Shown: piece by piece, positions 8,578 through 16,857 of the stretch | How the letters are laid out: every line of letters starts with the position of its first letter | Position numbering within the stretch: the stretch's first letter is position 1 | From: Rikenellaceae bacterium | Lineage (GTDB): Bacteria > Bacteroidota > Bacteroidia > Bacteroidales > Rikenellaceae | Assembly (NCBI GenBank): GCA_021201795.1 | Contig: JAJQEF010000043.1 | Location: forward strand, 1 to 49,254 | Length of the DNA: 49,254 nucleotides | Reading direction: 5' to 3' | Notes under the pieces: generated by a model | Database searches by the model: none | What the model was told of the DNA's origin: nothing | The model's input: the letters and a program-made list of their open reading frames with translations, nothing else | Program-made: the position numbers and the translations under genes

Positions 8578-9645
8578 ATGTACCTTAAGAAATTCAGTGC
8601 GGCTTTTATACTTTTAATGACATGCGGACTATGTCATGCCCAGAAAAATACTGTCAACCGTATCGAGGATCTGCCTAAGATACCTGTCGATACTATCGCA
8701 ACGAGCGATCCGGAAACAAAAATCATAATTTATACTAATAACACATGGGCCTATTACAGACCTACCATGGATGCGTACGATGAACTGCCGGTGTACAGTT
8801 CTTACTGGGATAATTCACAGATATTTACATATAAAGGTATCGATCTTAAGGATCTGCCGGACATTGTTGACCTTTGGCTGGTTACTACGCCGTCGGAATT
8901 CCACCCGCCGTATCAGGGAAAGGTAACATCCAAATACGGGGTAAGAAGACGCAGGAACCATAACGGAGTAGATATTCCTTTGAAATTGGGCGAACCAATA
9001 TATGCTGCTTTCGAAGGTAAAGTCAGATATGCTAAATTTAACACCGGAGGCTACGGTAATCTGGTTATAGTACGACATAAGAACGGACTGGAGACTTGGT
9101 ATGCCCATTTATCCAAGACTAATGTAACGGAAGACGAATATGTTAAGGCAGGACAGGTAATAGGCTTCGGTGGGAATACGGGCAGAAGCACAGGACCGCA
9201 CCTTCATTTCGAATGCAGGTATTACGACCAGGCATTCGATCCGGAATTCCTTATAGATTTTATGGGAGGGAAGCTCAAATCCGAAACTTTTGCCCTGGAA
9301 CGGAAATATTTCAATATCCACTCCCGTGCTTCAGAACTTCTGATCGAAGATGACGGAGACGATTGGGATGAACACGACCTTCTCGATCCGAATCTTCCCC
9401 TTCTTGCCGAGCTGGGAGATTCAACCGCAATAGCACTTCTTGCATCAGAAGAATTCGCGAAAAAGCAGGCACAGCTTAGAGCGCAGGAAGAAGCTAAAAA
9501 AGCTGTTTATCATACTGTCAAGAGTGGAGATATGCTGAGCAAGATTGCCAGAACTTACGGAGTATCGGTGAACCAGATATGTAACTTGAATAATATTAAG
9601 TCCACAACGACCTTACAGTTAGGCAAAAGATTGCGGATTAGATAA
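8578..9645 (+). CDS. M23 family metallopeptidase with C-terminal LysM domain
   Basis: This is a secreted or periplasmic peptidoglycan hydrolase, or a regulator of one. The signal peptide is about 1-21 (LCHA|QK). The lysostaphin-like M23 domain spans about 105-225 with all zinc and catalytic motifs: HNGVD (H128, D132), YAHLS (H177) and GPHLHFE (H208, H210). A Glu/Asp- and Ala/Lys-rich linker leads to one LysM repeat at about 311-355, which would bind peptidoglycan. Because the active-site residues are intact it should be an active endopeptidase rather than an EnvC-like activator. It is monocistronic, with its own promoter and terminator. Confidence 0.93.
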   Translation: MYLKKFSAAFILLMTCGLCHAQKNTVNRIEDLPKIPVDTIATSDPETKIIIYTNNTWAYYRPTMDAYDELPVYSSYWDNSQIFTYKGIDLKDLPDIVDLWLVTTPSEFHPPYQGKVTSKYGVRRRRNHNGVDIPLKLGEPIYAAFEGKVRYAKFNTGGYGNLVIVRHKNGLETWYAHLSKTNVTEDEYVKAGQVIGFGGNTGRSTGPHLHFECRYYDQAFDPEFLIDFMGGKLKSETFALERKYFNIHSRASELLIEDDGDDWDEHDLLDPNLPLLAELGDSTAIALLASEEFAKKQAQLRAQEEAKKAVYHTVKSGDMLSKIARTYGVSVNQICNLNNIKSTTTLQLGKRLRIR

Positions 9646-9665
9646 GAATTAATTTTATTATGCAG

Positions 9666-9697
9666 GACGGATAATCTACTTATCCGTCTTTTATTTT
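9666..9697 (+). terminator. Terminator after the M23/LysM gene
   Basis: GACGGATAA (9666-9674) pairs perfectly with TTATCCGTC (9680-9688) across a 5-nt loop, followed by TTTTATTTT. Confidence 0.9.
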
Positions 9698-9711
9698 ACG
9701 CTCATTTACAA

Positions 9712-9719
9712 TATATTTG
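9712..9719 (+). promoter_or_regulatory. -7 element of the GH105 gene promoter
   Basis: TATATTTG is an exact TAnnTTTG match, about 50 bp before the ATG at 9769. The -33 element is weak. Confidence 0.5.
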
Positions 9720-9768
9720 TAAAAAACCGAAATAAGAATTAATAATAAATATAAACACTAACAAACTT

Positions 9769-10920
9769 ATGAAAATGAACCTGAGAAAATTACTTTTCCC
9801 GATCATTTGTATGCTTCTTGTCGCTACTGCTTACGGGGCACAGGGAGAGTCAAAACCAAAGAAAAAGGATGTTCTGAAAGCTGTCAGGCTTGCCAACGAT
9901 TATTTTATGAATAAATGGAGCGATCCGGGCGAAGAGATTCCATATCCTTCACGTAATAAAAATTACGAAACACATGTTTGGACGCGTGCCGTTTATTTCG
10001 AAGGATTAATGGACCTTTATTCGATAGACAAACAACAACGTTATATCGACTATGCTGAACAATGGGGCGAATTCCATAATTGGCAGGTTAGAGGCGGTGT
10101 ACAGTCGCGTGATGCGGATAATCATTGTGCAGGTCAGACATATATAATGTTATACCAGATGGACCCGAGCAAACCGGAACGTATAGCTAAGATTAAGGAG
10201 TCAATAGACCTTATGATTGCTACCGGCAGAGTGGATTACTGGACCTGGATTGATGCAGTTCAGATGGCTATGCCTGTTATGGCACTTCTTTCGAATGTGA
10301 CAGGAGACCGTATCTATGCAGAGAAAGCTCATGAAATGTATCTTCATACGAAAAATGTTCAGGGCGGCGGACTGTATAATTCAAGGGATCGGCTATGGTG
10401 GAGGGACAAAGATTTCGTACCGCCATATACGGAACCTAATGGTAAAGACTGCTATTGGTCCCGTGGTAACGGTTGGATTGTGATGGCTATGGTTCGTATG
10501 CTTCAGATACTTCCTGAAGACGCTCCTTACCGAGACCAATATGAGGAAATGCTTGTAGATATGTGTAATGCCCTTGTCGAACTTCAAAGGGAAGACGGAC
10601 TTTGGAACGTAAGTCTGCATGATCCTACCCACTTTGGTGGTCCAGAGCTTTCCGGTACAGCAATGTTCCTTCAGGGAATGGCGTATGGAGTGAATAACGG
10701 ATTGCTTGATGCGAAGAAATTCAATCCAGTCATTTATAAAGGATGGAACGGAATGGTGGATATCTGCCTGCATCCTAACGGTTTCCTCGGATATGTTCAA
10801 GGTACTGGTAAAGAGCCTAAAGAAGCACAGCCTGTTACATATTACCGTGAGCCGGATTTCGATGATTATGGCTTAGGTGCATTTATTATGGCCGGTGTGG
10901 AAATTTATAAAATGAAGTAA
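9769..10920 (+). CDS. Glycoside hydrolase family 88/105 (unsaturated uronyl hydrolase)
   Basis: The 383-residue protein has a signal peptide (about 1-23) and an (alpha/alpha)6-barrel pattern. The DADNHCAGQTY segment (about 115-125), WTWIDAVQMAMPV (about 160-172, with an Asp matching the catalytic position in YteR-like enzymes), YWSRGNGW (about 223-230) and the C-terminal DDYGLGAF are typical of GH105/GH88. These enzymes cleave the unsaturated uronic acid left by polysaccharide lyases on rhamnogalacturonan or related glycans. No lyase or SusC/D pair is adjacent, so it is an orphan and its exact substrate is unknown. Confidence 0.85.
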   Translation: MKMNLRKLLFPIICMLLVATAYGAQGESKPKKKDVLKAVRLANDYFMNKWSDPGEEIPYPSRNKNYETHVWTRAVYFEGLMDLYSIDKQQRYIDYAEQWGEFHNWQVRGGVQSRDADNHCAGQTYIMLYQMDPSKPERIAKIKESIDLMIATGRVDYWTWIDAVQMAMPVMALLSNVTGDRIYAEKAHEMYLHTKNVQGGGLYNSRDRLWWRDKDFVPPYTEPNGKDCYWSRGNGWIVMAMVRMLQILPEDAPYRDQYEEMLVDMCNALVELQREDGLWNVSLHDPTHFGGPELSGTAMFLQGMAYGVNNGLLDAKKFNPVIYKGWNGMVDICLHPNGFLGYVQGTGKEPKEAQPVTYYREPDFDDYGLGAFIMAGVEIYKMK

Positions 10921-10938
10921 ATATCCAATTTTCATATT

Positions 10939-10968
10939 AAAAAAGGATCCTGAAGGATCCTTTTTTTT
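10939..10968 (+). terminator. Terminator after the GH105 gene
   Basis: AAAAGGATCC (10941-10950) and GGATCCTTTT (10955-10964) form a perfect stem around TGAA, flanked by A and T runs. Confidence 0.92.
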
Positions 10969-10992
10969 GTAAAAATTTTATCTATTTAAAAT

Positions 10993-11024
10993 ATTTTGAT
11001 ATATTTGTGATATCAAAATGATAT
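10993..11024 (+). promoter_or_regulatory. SPFH operon promoter overlapped by a repeated operator
   Basis: The -7 element TATATTTG lies at 11000-11007. It is embedded in a perfect 10-bp inverted repeat: ATTTTGATAT (10993-11002) and ATATCAAAAT (11010-11019). The same stretch contains three copies of TGATAT at 10997, 11008 and 11019, exactly 11 bp apart. Half-sites one helical turn apart on the core promoter are what a ribbon-helix-helix repressor would use, and the operon encodes one (11921-12115). The assignment of that protein to this site is inference. Confidence 0.6.
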
Positions 11025-11043
11025 TAACTAAATCTCTCTTATT

Positions 11044-11910
11044 ATGAAAACAAACGAAAAATTTACTAAAGGAATTAACGGGTATATTATGTTGGCTGTA
11101 TTGACCGGTATTTGTGTCTTTGGTTTATATATGCTGATAGTTTACAAAAATGATCCGTTTCTGTCGGTTTTAATCACCATAGTATCTGTCTTTTGCACTA
11201 AAGGACTAAAAGTAATCAATCCTAATGAAGCTGCAGTATTAACACTTTTCGGTAAATATAAAGGCACCATTGTCGAGAACGGCTTTATCTGGGTTAATCC
11301 GTTTATGGTAAAAAGAACTATTTCGCTGCGGGCGAGGAATAACAACAGCGACCAGATAAAGGTTAATGACAAAATGGGAGATCCTATACTGATCAGTGCC
11401 GTAATGGTCTGGAAGGTAAAAGATACTTATAAATCCTGCTTCGATGTGGATAATTATATTAATTTTGTGGATGTACAGAGTGAGGCTGCCGTACGTAACC
11501 TTGCGGCTTCGTATTGCTACGATTCGCTGGAAAGTGGGGATACAGATGAAATAACCTTACGATCCGGAGGCGAAGAAGTGAACGAGGTTTTGGAAAATGC
11601 ATTAAAAGACAGACTCACTATAGCCGGAGTAGAAGTGGTAGAGGCGCGCATAAGTAATCTTGCCTATGCCCCTGAAATTGCAGGCGCTATGCTTCAAAGA
11701 CAACAGGCAACAGCTGTGGTAGCTGCAAGACAGAAAATAGTTGAAGGTGCGGTATCGATGGTGGAAATGGCATTGGATATGCTCTCGGAAAAAAATATAG
11801 TTGAACTCGACGAAGAGAAAAAAGCTGCTATGGTAAGTAATTTATTAGTGGTATTGACTTCCGATAAAACTGCTTCTCCGGTTGTAAACACTGGAACTCT
11901 AAATCATTAA
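11044..11910 (+). CDS. SPFH/Band 7 domain membrane protein
   Basis: The 288-residue protein has an N-terminal hydrophobic region (about 15-57, two segments) followed by a band 7/SPFH domain (about 60-220). Typical features are INPNEAAVLTLFGKY, the GFIWVNPF strand and the VEARISNLAYAPEIA motif before a long helix with QRQQATAVVAARQKIV. SPFH proteins form oligomeric scaffolds in the membrane and often protect or localise partner proteins; no specific role is known here. It is followed 10 bp later by a small ribbon-helix-helix protein in the same operon. Confidence 0.88.
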   Translation: MKTNEKFTKGINGYIMLAVLTGICVFGLYMLIVYKNDPFLSVLITIVSVFCTKGLKVINPNEAAVLTLFGKYKGTIVENGFIWVNPFMVKRTISLRARNNNSDQIKVNDKMGDPILISAVMVWKVKDTYKSCFDVDNYINFVDVQSEAAVRNLAASYCYDSLESGDTDEITLRSGGEEVNEVLENALKDRLTIAGVEVVEARISNLAYAPEIAGAMLQRQQATAVVAARQKIVEGAVSMVEMALDMLSEKNIVELDEEKKAAMVSNLLVVLTSDKTASPVVNTGTLNH

Positions 11911-11920
11911 AAAATAAAAA

Positions 11921-12115
11921 GTGGGAAAAGAAAAGAAATCTTTTGTACTGCGTGTGGACAAAAAAATATTGGATGCAGTGGAAAAATGGGCAGAAGATGA
12001 ATTCCGCAGTACCAATGGGCAGCTGGAATGGATAATAACCAATGCCTTGAAAAAAGAAAACAGATATAAAAATATTACTGAACCTGAAGATGTTGATCTT
12101 ATGAATAAACAGTAA
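11921..12115 (+). CDS. Small Arc-like ribbon-helix-helix DNA-binding protein
   Basis: The 64-residue product starts at GTG. Residues about 5-45 fit a ribbon-helix-helix fold: a basic beta strand (KSFVLRVDKK), helix A (ILDAVEKWAEDEF) and helix B (TNGQLEWIITNALKK). It resembles the Arc-family proteins that often follow SPFH genes in Bacteroidetes. The tail (46-64) is acidic. No toxin gene is next to it, so it is more likely an autoregulator of the SPFH operon than an antitoxin; that role is inferred from the repeated operator upstream. Confidence 0.82.
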   Translation: MGKEKKSFVLRVDKKILDAVEKWAEDEFRSTNGQLEWIITNALKKENRYKNITEPEDVDLMNKQ

Positions 12116-12140
12116 ATGTCTGGCCTTTATAAATTAATAA

Positions 12141-12178
12141 AATAAAAAGAACGAAATATTAATTTCGTTCTTTTTATT
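12141..12178 (+). terminator. Long perfect hairpin terminator after the SPFH/RHH operon
   Basis: A 17-bp perfect stem (12141-12157 with 12162-12178, containing AAAAAGAACGAAAT and its complement) closes a 4-nt ATTA loop. A/T flanks on both sides make it potentially bidirectional. Confidence 0.9.
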
Positions 12179-12233
12179 TTAAACTACATCTTTATTCATC
12201 TTTCTATAATTAATTTTAAATTAAAAAAAACTG

Positions 12234-12270
12234 TTTCGAAAATTCCTATATTTGTAATAAATGGTTCGAA
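12234..12270 (+). promoter_or_regulatory. Promoter and TTCGAA sites of the first HTH regulator
   Basis: TATATTTG (12247-12254) is an exact -7 element. It is flanked by two TTCGAA palindromes, at 12235-12240 and 12265-12270, centred 30 bp apart. The block from the -7 element through TTCGAA recurs with identical spacing upstream of the third paralogue at about 17999-18021. This supports shared or self regulation. Confidence 0.55.
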
Positions 12271-12317
12271 ATGTTTCATTTTCAGTTGTTTTTCTTATTA
12301 AAAAAATGCGGACACGT

Positions 12318-13280
12318 ATGGTAAAAGATGAGTTGCAGTGGAATTTTATAAAAGCTATGAAGGCTAAAATTCCACAAAGAGGCAGACTCGCAGGTATACT
12401 TACAGAATTATTATTGATCGAAAAGGAGGCTGTCTACCGGAGGTTAAGAGGTGAAGTGCCGTTCTCATTGAATGACGTGGTAATTATTTCCCGGGAGTTG
12501 AATATTTCGGCAGATGAAATATTTTGTAATTCTTCCGATAAAAGCAGACCCTTTAAGATGAAAATGACTGAATTCTGCGGAATGGAGGAATCTGATTATG
12601 CAAATATCGAACAGTTCCTGAAGGATATAGAGCCGTTGAAATCAAAAGCGGAAACGGAGATCGGGGTGGCGTATAATATGATCCCCCAGACGCTGCATCT
12701 GCCTTATCACAACATATATCGTTTCTATTTATTTAAATGGACGTTTCATAACTGTAATCCGGAGAATACGAAAACTTTTGCAGATGTTGTTCCGTCTCAA
12801 AGGTTGGTAAAGCTAAATGAAAAGATAGTCAAAACTGCCAGAGAGACTTCGAATACATGTTACATATGGGATGATAAAATATTCCGGAATCTTGTGAACG
12901 ATATAAATTATTTTACCGGTATACGGCTTGTTTCCCCGGAAGAAGTTGCGGTTCTGAAAGATGAAATTATGGTATTCATTGACGATATAGAACATATTGC
13001 AGCAAGGGGAAGTTTTGATAATGGCAATAAAGTCCAATTTTATGTTTCCAGTGTAAGTTTTGAATCCAGCTCCAGTTATATAGAAATGCCGTCTACAGTA
13101 AGGACACTGATGAAGTCCTTCACTCTTAATGATGTCATATCTTCCGATGAAGTTGTTTTCCGGAAAACCAAAGCGTGGATAAACTCCCTTAAAAGAACTT
13201 CCAGCATGATCTCTGAAAGCGGAGAAATACAACGGATGAGATTTTTCGATCAACAACGCGAAATAGTCAGTAAATTGTAA
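12318..13280 (+). CDS. HTH transcriptional regulator, paralogue 1 (intact)
   Basis: The product is about 320 residues. The ATG at 12318 is chosen over the in-frame ATG at 12261 because the latter coincides with the predicted transcription start, and because the N-terminus from MVKDELQ aligns with the two paralogues. An N-terminal helix-turn-helix lies at about 23-70 (EKEAVYRRLRGEVPFSL, then VVIISRELNIS). The C-terminal domain of about 200 residues contains NDINYF, IAARG and WINSLKRTSSMISESGE near the end, and ends QQREIVSKL. I do not recognise the C-terminal domain. The gene is 1 bp from fructosamine kinase and is the only unbroken member of three copies. Confidence 0.82.
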   Translation: MVKDELQWNFIKAMKAKIPQRGRLAGILTELLLIEKEAVYRRLRGEVPFSLNDVVIISRELNISADEIFCNSSDKSRPFKMKMTEFCGMEESDYANIEQFLKDIEPLKSKAETEIGVAYNMIPQTLHLPYHNIYRFYLFKWTFHNCNPENTKTFADVVPSQRLVKLNEKIVKTARETSNTCYIWDDKIFRNLVNDINYFTGIRLVSPEEVAVLKDEIMVFIDDIEHIAARGSFDNGNKVQFYVSSVSFESSSSYIEMPSTVRTLMKSFTLNDVISSDEVVFRKTKAWINSLKRTSSMISESGEIQRMRFFDQQREIVSKL

Positions 13281-13281
13281 T

Positions 13282-14124
13282 ATGTTTTCGGAATTTAAAA
13301 ATACGATCGGTAAAGCCGTAAATGAAGAATTAGAAAGTTTTCACGGCACCGGACCTGTTACCGCCAAAAGCGGAAAAAAGTATTTTGTAAAATGTGGTAA
13401 TAAATCCGGTAAATATCTGTGCGAAGCGCATGGACTTATGGAAATACACAAATCGGGATATATTTTAACTCCTGAAGTTATTGCGGTGGGTGAAAAGTAT
13501 ATAGTGACTTCTTACATTGAAAGTGTCGAGACGACCGATGATTTTTTTACAAAATTAGGTCATGATCTGGCTATGATGCATAAAAATGCCAGATCGGATT
13601 CTTACGGTTTTTATGAGGATAATTTTATAGGTGACAACGATCAACAGAATACCCCGTCGAATTCCGAAAGAACTTCCTGGTGTGAATTTTATTTTAATAA
13701 AAGATTGTTATACCAGTACCGTCTGGCTGAAGTTAACGATTATGTTACAGATGAACTTACGAAACTGTTTATAAATATTGAAAACCGTATTACCGGTATA
13801 ATTGGCTGTGCTCCGGAACATCCGTCCTTACTTCACGGCGATTTGTGGTCCGGGAATTATATCTGTTCTTTATCCGGTAATCCGTATATAATAGATCCTG
13901 CAGTATATTACGGACACAGGGAAGCGGAGCTTGCCATGACAAAAATGTTCGGAGGATTCAGCAATAGTTTTTACCGCTCATACGATGAGACGTATCCTCT
14001 TGCGGAAGGCTGGGAATACAGGGAAGATATTTACAAATTATATCATGTACTTAACCACCTGAACCTTTTCGGTAAAAGCTACTATCCGCAGGCACTCTCT
14101 ATTCTAAGGAAATATAACCGCTGA
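13282..14124 (+). CDS. Fructosamine kinase family protein
   Basis: It phosphorylates ketosamine (Amadori) adducts so that they decompose, a protein-deglycation repair step in the cytoplasm. The 280-residue protein has the family's normal length and kinase-like fold. Ordered motifs are YFVK (K37), an early Glu at about 48, HGDLWSGN (185-192) and IIDPAVYYGHREAELAMT (203-220), the last being highly specific for this family. It begins 1 bp after the first HTH regulator, so the two are probably co-transcribed. It is convergent with the DUF2461 gene, 3 bp away, with no visible terminator. Confidence 0.92.
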   Translation: MFSEFKNTIGKAVNEELESFHGTGPVTAKSGKKYFVKCGNKSGKYLCEAHGLMEIHKSGYILTPEVIAVGEKYIVTSYIESVETTDDFFTKLGHDLAMMHKNARSDSYGFYEDNFIGDNDQQNTPSNSERTSWCEFYFNKRLLYQYRLAEVNDYVTDELTKLFINIENRITGIIGCAPEHPSLLHGDLWSGNYICSLSGNPYIIDPAVYYGHREAELAMTKMFGGFSNSFYRSYDETYPLAEGWEYREDIYKLYHVLNHLNLFGKSYYPQALSILRKYNR

Positions 14125-14127
14125 GTG

Positions 14128-14808
14128 TTACATCATTTCTTCATAGGCATACTTGACAGCCCGGTTCAGGATCTTTGTCAGTTCGTAAGTTTTTGAAAAA
14201 TCTTCGATTACATGATCCGCCAGATCTTTATGGAGAAGATAATCTCCGTCGATAGGTTTCTCCACGAAAAAATCTTTTAATTTAAGAAGTTCATCGTAAG
14301 TCGAGTCTTTAGGATAACCGACAGGCGTTTTTTTGAGTTTATTGTCCTGGTTGAGCCTGAAACCTTTTGCCGAATCTACCGCTGATAAAAGCAAATCTCC
14401 GTAATCGAGTATCTCTTCCCGTACGCTTTTAAGCACGACTGATTCGGGCATATAAATTCCGGACGTCAGAAAACTGCCTGTAGCGTAATTGTTATTAATA
14501 GGTTCGATGTGGAAGTAATATCCTGCATATCCGGATTTTTTTCCGTTAGGGCAAAAATATGCGCCTATATGTGTTTTGTATGGAGATTTATCCTTACTGA
14601 ACCTTACATCCCTATAGATCCTGTATGTACAATCCTTAGGAGCTAATCCTTTAATAGACGGATCAAAAACTGAAATGCCGTCGATGATCTTTCCCGTTAG
14701 TTCTCCGAATTCTGCTTGTATGGCCTTATATCTGTTTTTATTTTTTTCAAACCAGTTCTTGTCGTTGTTTAAACCGAGCTCGATTAAAAAATCCATTAAT
14801 TCTTTCAT
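14128..14808 (-). CDS. DUF2461 domain-containing protein
   Basis: The 226-residue protein matches DUF2461 (TIGR02453). It has FEKNKNRYKAI near the N-terminus, the characteristic CTYRIYRDVRFSKDKSPYKTHIG near 60-82, and GYYFHIEP near 96-103. The function of the family is unknown. It is transcribed toward fructosamine kinase and lies downstream of the DUF3868 gene, from which it is separated by a strong terminator, so it probably has its own weak promoter around 14810-14840. Confidence 0.88.
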   Translation of the reverse strand: MKELMDFLIELGLNNDKNWFEKNKNRYKAIQAEFGELTGKIIDGISVFDPSIKGLAPKDCTYRIYRDVRFSKDKSPYKTHIGAYFCPNGKKSGYAGYYFHIEPINNNYATGSFLTSGIYMPESVVLKSVREEILDYGDLLLSAVDSAKGFRLNQDNKLKKTPVGYPKDSTYDELLKLKDFFVEKPIDGDYLLHKDLADHVIEDFSKTYELTKILNRAVKYAYEEMM

Positions 14809-14844
14809 GGGACGAATATGTTTATACAGTAAAAATATAAATAA

Positions 14845-14881
14845 AAAAGAAAAGCATACCGATAACGTATGCTTTTCTTTT
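14845..14881 (-). terminator. Hairpin terminator after the DUF3868 gene
   Basis: A 15-bp perfect stem (14845-14859 with 14867-14881) encloses a 7-nt loop. On the minus strand it is followed by a T-rich stretch. It separates the DUF3575-DUF3868 operon from DUF2461. Confidence 0.92.
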
Positions 14882-14899
14882 AATATTATTTGTATAAAA

Positions 14900-15982
14900 C
14901 TATTCTACGGTTATTTCATCTTTGTATTCATAAGTTACACTGTAATGTACTCTTCTAAGCTGAGGGAAGAAGTTTTGCAGCATATATCTGTATGGAGCTC
15001 CTCCTTCTAGGTTCATGAGTCTTTTTTCCCTTCCGGCAAATATGTCCACGTTGTCGATAATATCTATTATGGTACTCTTTTGAGGCGTGTCTGATTCTTC
15101 CACGAGTTTTCTCAATCCGTTCCAGTCTTCACCGCCCCATGAAGTGTGGTACATATCCAGTGAATAGGGATATTTATTGAGTAAATAAGTTCTGACAGCT
15201 TCAGCCCGGTTCATTGAAAGTCTTTGGTTGTATTCGTAAGTTCCTTCGGGTGAGGCAAATCCGGTCAGGTAAATACCAGTGACTTCTGCGTCTTCATCTT
15301 CGATAATAGAACGGATGGTCTCTTCGATCTTGCCGAGTTCCTGCCTGTTATTTCTGAAGTCAGGAAGTAGGTTATATTTCGCAACTTCGAAATCGATATA
15401 TGCCGTACCTTCTTTCTTGAATTCTACCACGGTACTTCGTGGAGGCTCTGGTACAATTACCGGAGGAGGTACAGGCTGTTCATAGGTAAAACTTGCAAGG
15501 GTATTTACAGATATTATACTCCGTGTTCCCGCGCATCCTAAAATTTCTTCCTGCAAGTTCAGAATGGAATTGTCCATCCATGAGGAATAAGGTGTGGATA
15601 CCCGGTAAAATAAACTGGATGAGCTATTCTTCTCCGTACCTACCACAGTTTTTCCCGACATCTTCGAGTGGCTGGTTCTATCCATAGCTAATGTCCTGCG
15701 GTGTAGCTTCTGGTTTACTTTTCCGTTTATCACAATTTCAGGGAGATTAATATATCGGTTGCCTCCTGTTTCCTGAATATATGGAGTCAGAATCAATGAC
15801 TCGTTCCTGTCGGTAAGCCTGCCGTCAATATCGACAACCATTCTCACAACAAGGCTGTCGCCTCTTTTTTCTATTTCATCTATCACTATTTTTGCCTTCC
15901 CTCTGTAGTCGCTTTCCTGTGCGGAGACTCCGAACGTAAATGCTGTCAGGATGAATGCTATGAGTAATATATATCTTTTCAT
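14900..15982 (-). CDS. DUF3868 protein with OmpA-like C-terminal domain
   Basis: The 360-residue protein has a signal peptide (about 1-21, VSA|QE). An N-terminal beta-rich DUF3868 region spans about 25-170 and is followed by a Pro-rich linker (VPPPVIVPEPPRSTVVEF). The C-terminal OmpA/MotB-like domain includes GTAYIDFEVAKYNLLPDFRNN, TGFASPEG and YNQRLSMNRAEAVRTYLL (about 260-290), a peptidoglycan-binding signature. In Bacteroidales this type accompanies DUF3575 proteins in FimA/Mfa-type fimbria loci, where it is thought to be an anchor or accessory. No fimbrillin gene is in this window. It is co-transcribed with the DUF3575 gene 7 bp upstream. Confidence 0.85.
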   Translation of the reverse strand: MKRYILLIAFILTAFTFGVSAQESDYRGKAKIVIDEIEKRGDSLVVRMVVDIDGRLTDRNESLILTPYIQETGGNRYINLPEIVINGKVNQKLHRRTLAMDRTSHSKMSGKTVVGTEKNSSSSLFYRVSTPYSSWMDNSILNLQEEILGCAGTRSIISVNTLASFTYEQPVPPPVIVPEPPRSTVVEFKKEGTAYIDFEVAKYNLLPDFRNNRQELGKIEETIRSIIEDEDAEVTGIYLTGFASPEGTYEYNQRLSMNRAEAVRTYLLNKYPYSLDMYHTSWGGEDWNGLRKLVEESDTPQKSTIIDIIDNVDIFAGREKRLMNLEGGAPYRYMLQNFFPQLRRVHYSVTYEYKDEITVE

Positions 15983-15989
15983 TTCTGTA

Positions 15990-16574
15990 TTATTTAATGA
16001 AGTAAACTAATGTGATGCCGGCTTTCGTAGGTCCAAAATAATTTTTATGTTCTCTTCCGAGAAATTTGCCGCAATCCCCGCATTCGTATTTATCGTACCG
16101 TAAATGTGCATAGCCGATGCCTATAGTGGCTTCCAGATTCCAACGTTTACCTATTATCCATTGGTAGCCATAGGATATACCGCCTCCGTAAAGATTACCT
16201 TCGTAGCGTCTGTGTGACATTCCGAACTGCCTTATTCCTCCGAAGTTATACTCAGCATAGTGACCATGGATTCCGAAGAAGTGTCCGTTAAAGCGTTCGC
16301 ACGTCCATATCCTGAATTCTGGCTGCACAAGCCAGTGTTTCATTTTCTTATTGTCTTTAAATTCCCACGGATTATATGTTCCGACAAGATCCAAGGTCGT
16401 TTTATTACCCGTCCCTATCTCTAATGCCAGGTTGGGAGTAGTCGTACCCCAATAGAGAAAATTGGTTTTAACGGCAAATACAGGCATATAATTTTCGTAA
16501 TTGCTCATCGGCTTTTGTCCGTAAACCACAACCGAAAGGATTATGCCCGCAGCTAAGAGTATTAATTTTTTCAA
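15990..16574 (-). CDS. DUF3575 outer-membrane beta-barrel protein
   Basis: The 194-residue protein has a signal peptide (about 1-19, VYG|QK). The rest is a run of amphipathic aromatic-ended strands with the DUF3575 hallmarks KTNFLYWGTTTPNLALEIG, WEFKDNKKMKHWLVQPEFRIW and GISYGYQW, ending in an aromatic strand (LVYFIK). It probably forms a small outer-membrane barrel. It is the first gene of a two-gene operon with the DUF3868/OmpA-like protein, and a divergent promoter lies upstream. Confidence 0.87.
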   Translation of the reverse strand: MKKLILLAAGIILSVVVYGQKPMSNYENYMPVFAVKTNFLYWGTTTPNLALEIGTGNKTTLDLVGTYNPWEFKDNKKMKHWLVQPEFRIWTCERFNGHFFGIHGHYAEYNFGGIRQFGMSHRRYEGNLYGGGISYGYQWIIGKRWNLEATIGIGYAHLRYDKYECGDCGKFLGREHKNYFGPTKAGITLVYFIK

Positions 16575-16652
16575 TTTATATGAATAATTTATTAATCATA
16601 GTTTTAAACTTCAAAAATGTCTATCTGTTTCAAGAATAGCTCTTTTCCGCTA

Positions 16653-16660
16653 CAAAAGTA
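16653..16660 (-). promoter_or_regulatory. Candidate -7 element for the DUF3575 operon
   Basis: CAAAAGTA on the plus strand reads TACTTTTG on the minus strand, an exact TAnnTTTG match, giving a leader of about 70 nt. Confidence 0.45.
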
Positions 16661-16773
16661 TTTCTTCGCGTCAGATAATTTGTGATAATTGTAAAGTATT
16701 TTTCTTTTTATAATTGTTAATTAGTATAAAAAAGCGCTCAAATGTTGTTATATTCGTAAAATTATATTCGTCT

Positions 16774-16811
16774 TTATTTTGTAAAATTGTATTTTCCGAA
16801 ACAGATTCGAA
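16774..16811 (+). promoter_or_regulatory. Promoter region and TTCGAA site of the second HTH regulator
   Basis: TTATTTTG (16774-16781) is a near match to the -7 element. It is followed by TTTTCCGAAA (about 16793-16801) and TTCGAA at 16806-16811. The arrangement of a -7 box followed by a TTCGAA-like palindrome resembles the other two paralogues but is less exact. Confidence 0.35.
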
Positions 16812-16857
16812 AAAATATCGTTATATAGTAGTAAGAATCTACATAAACAATAAAATA

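Noticed and set aside
11921-12115. Antitoxin of a toxin-antitoxin pair
   Set aside because: The only co-transcribed partner is a full SPFH protein, which is not a known toxin, and no small toxin ORF is adjacent.
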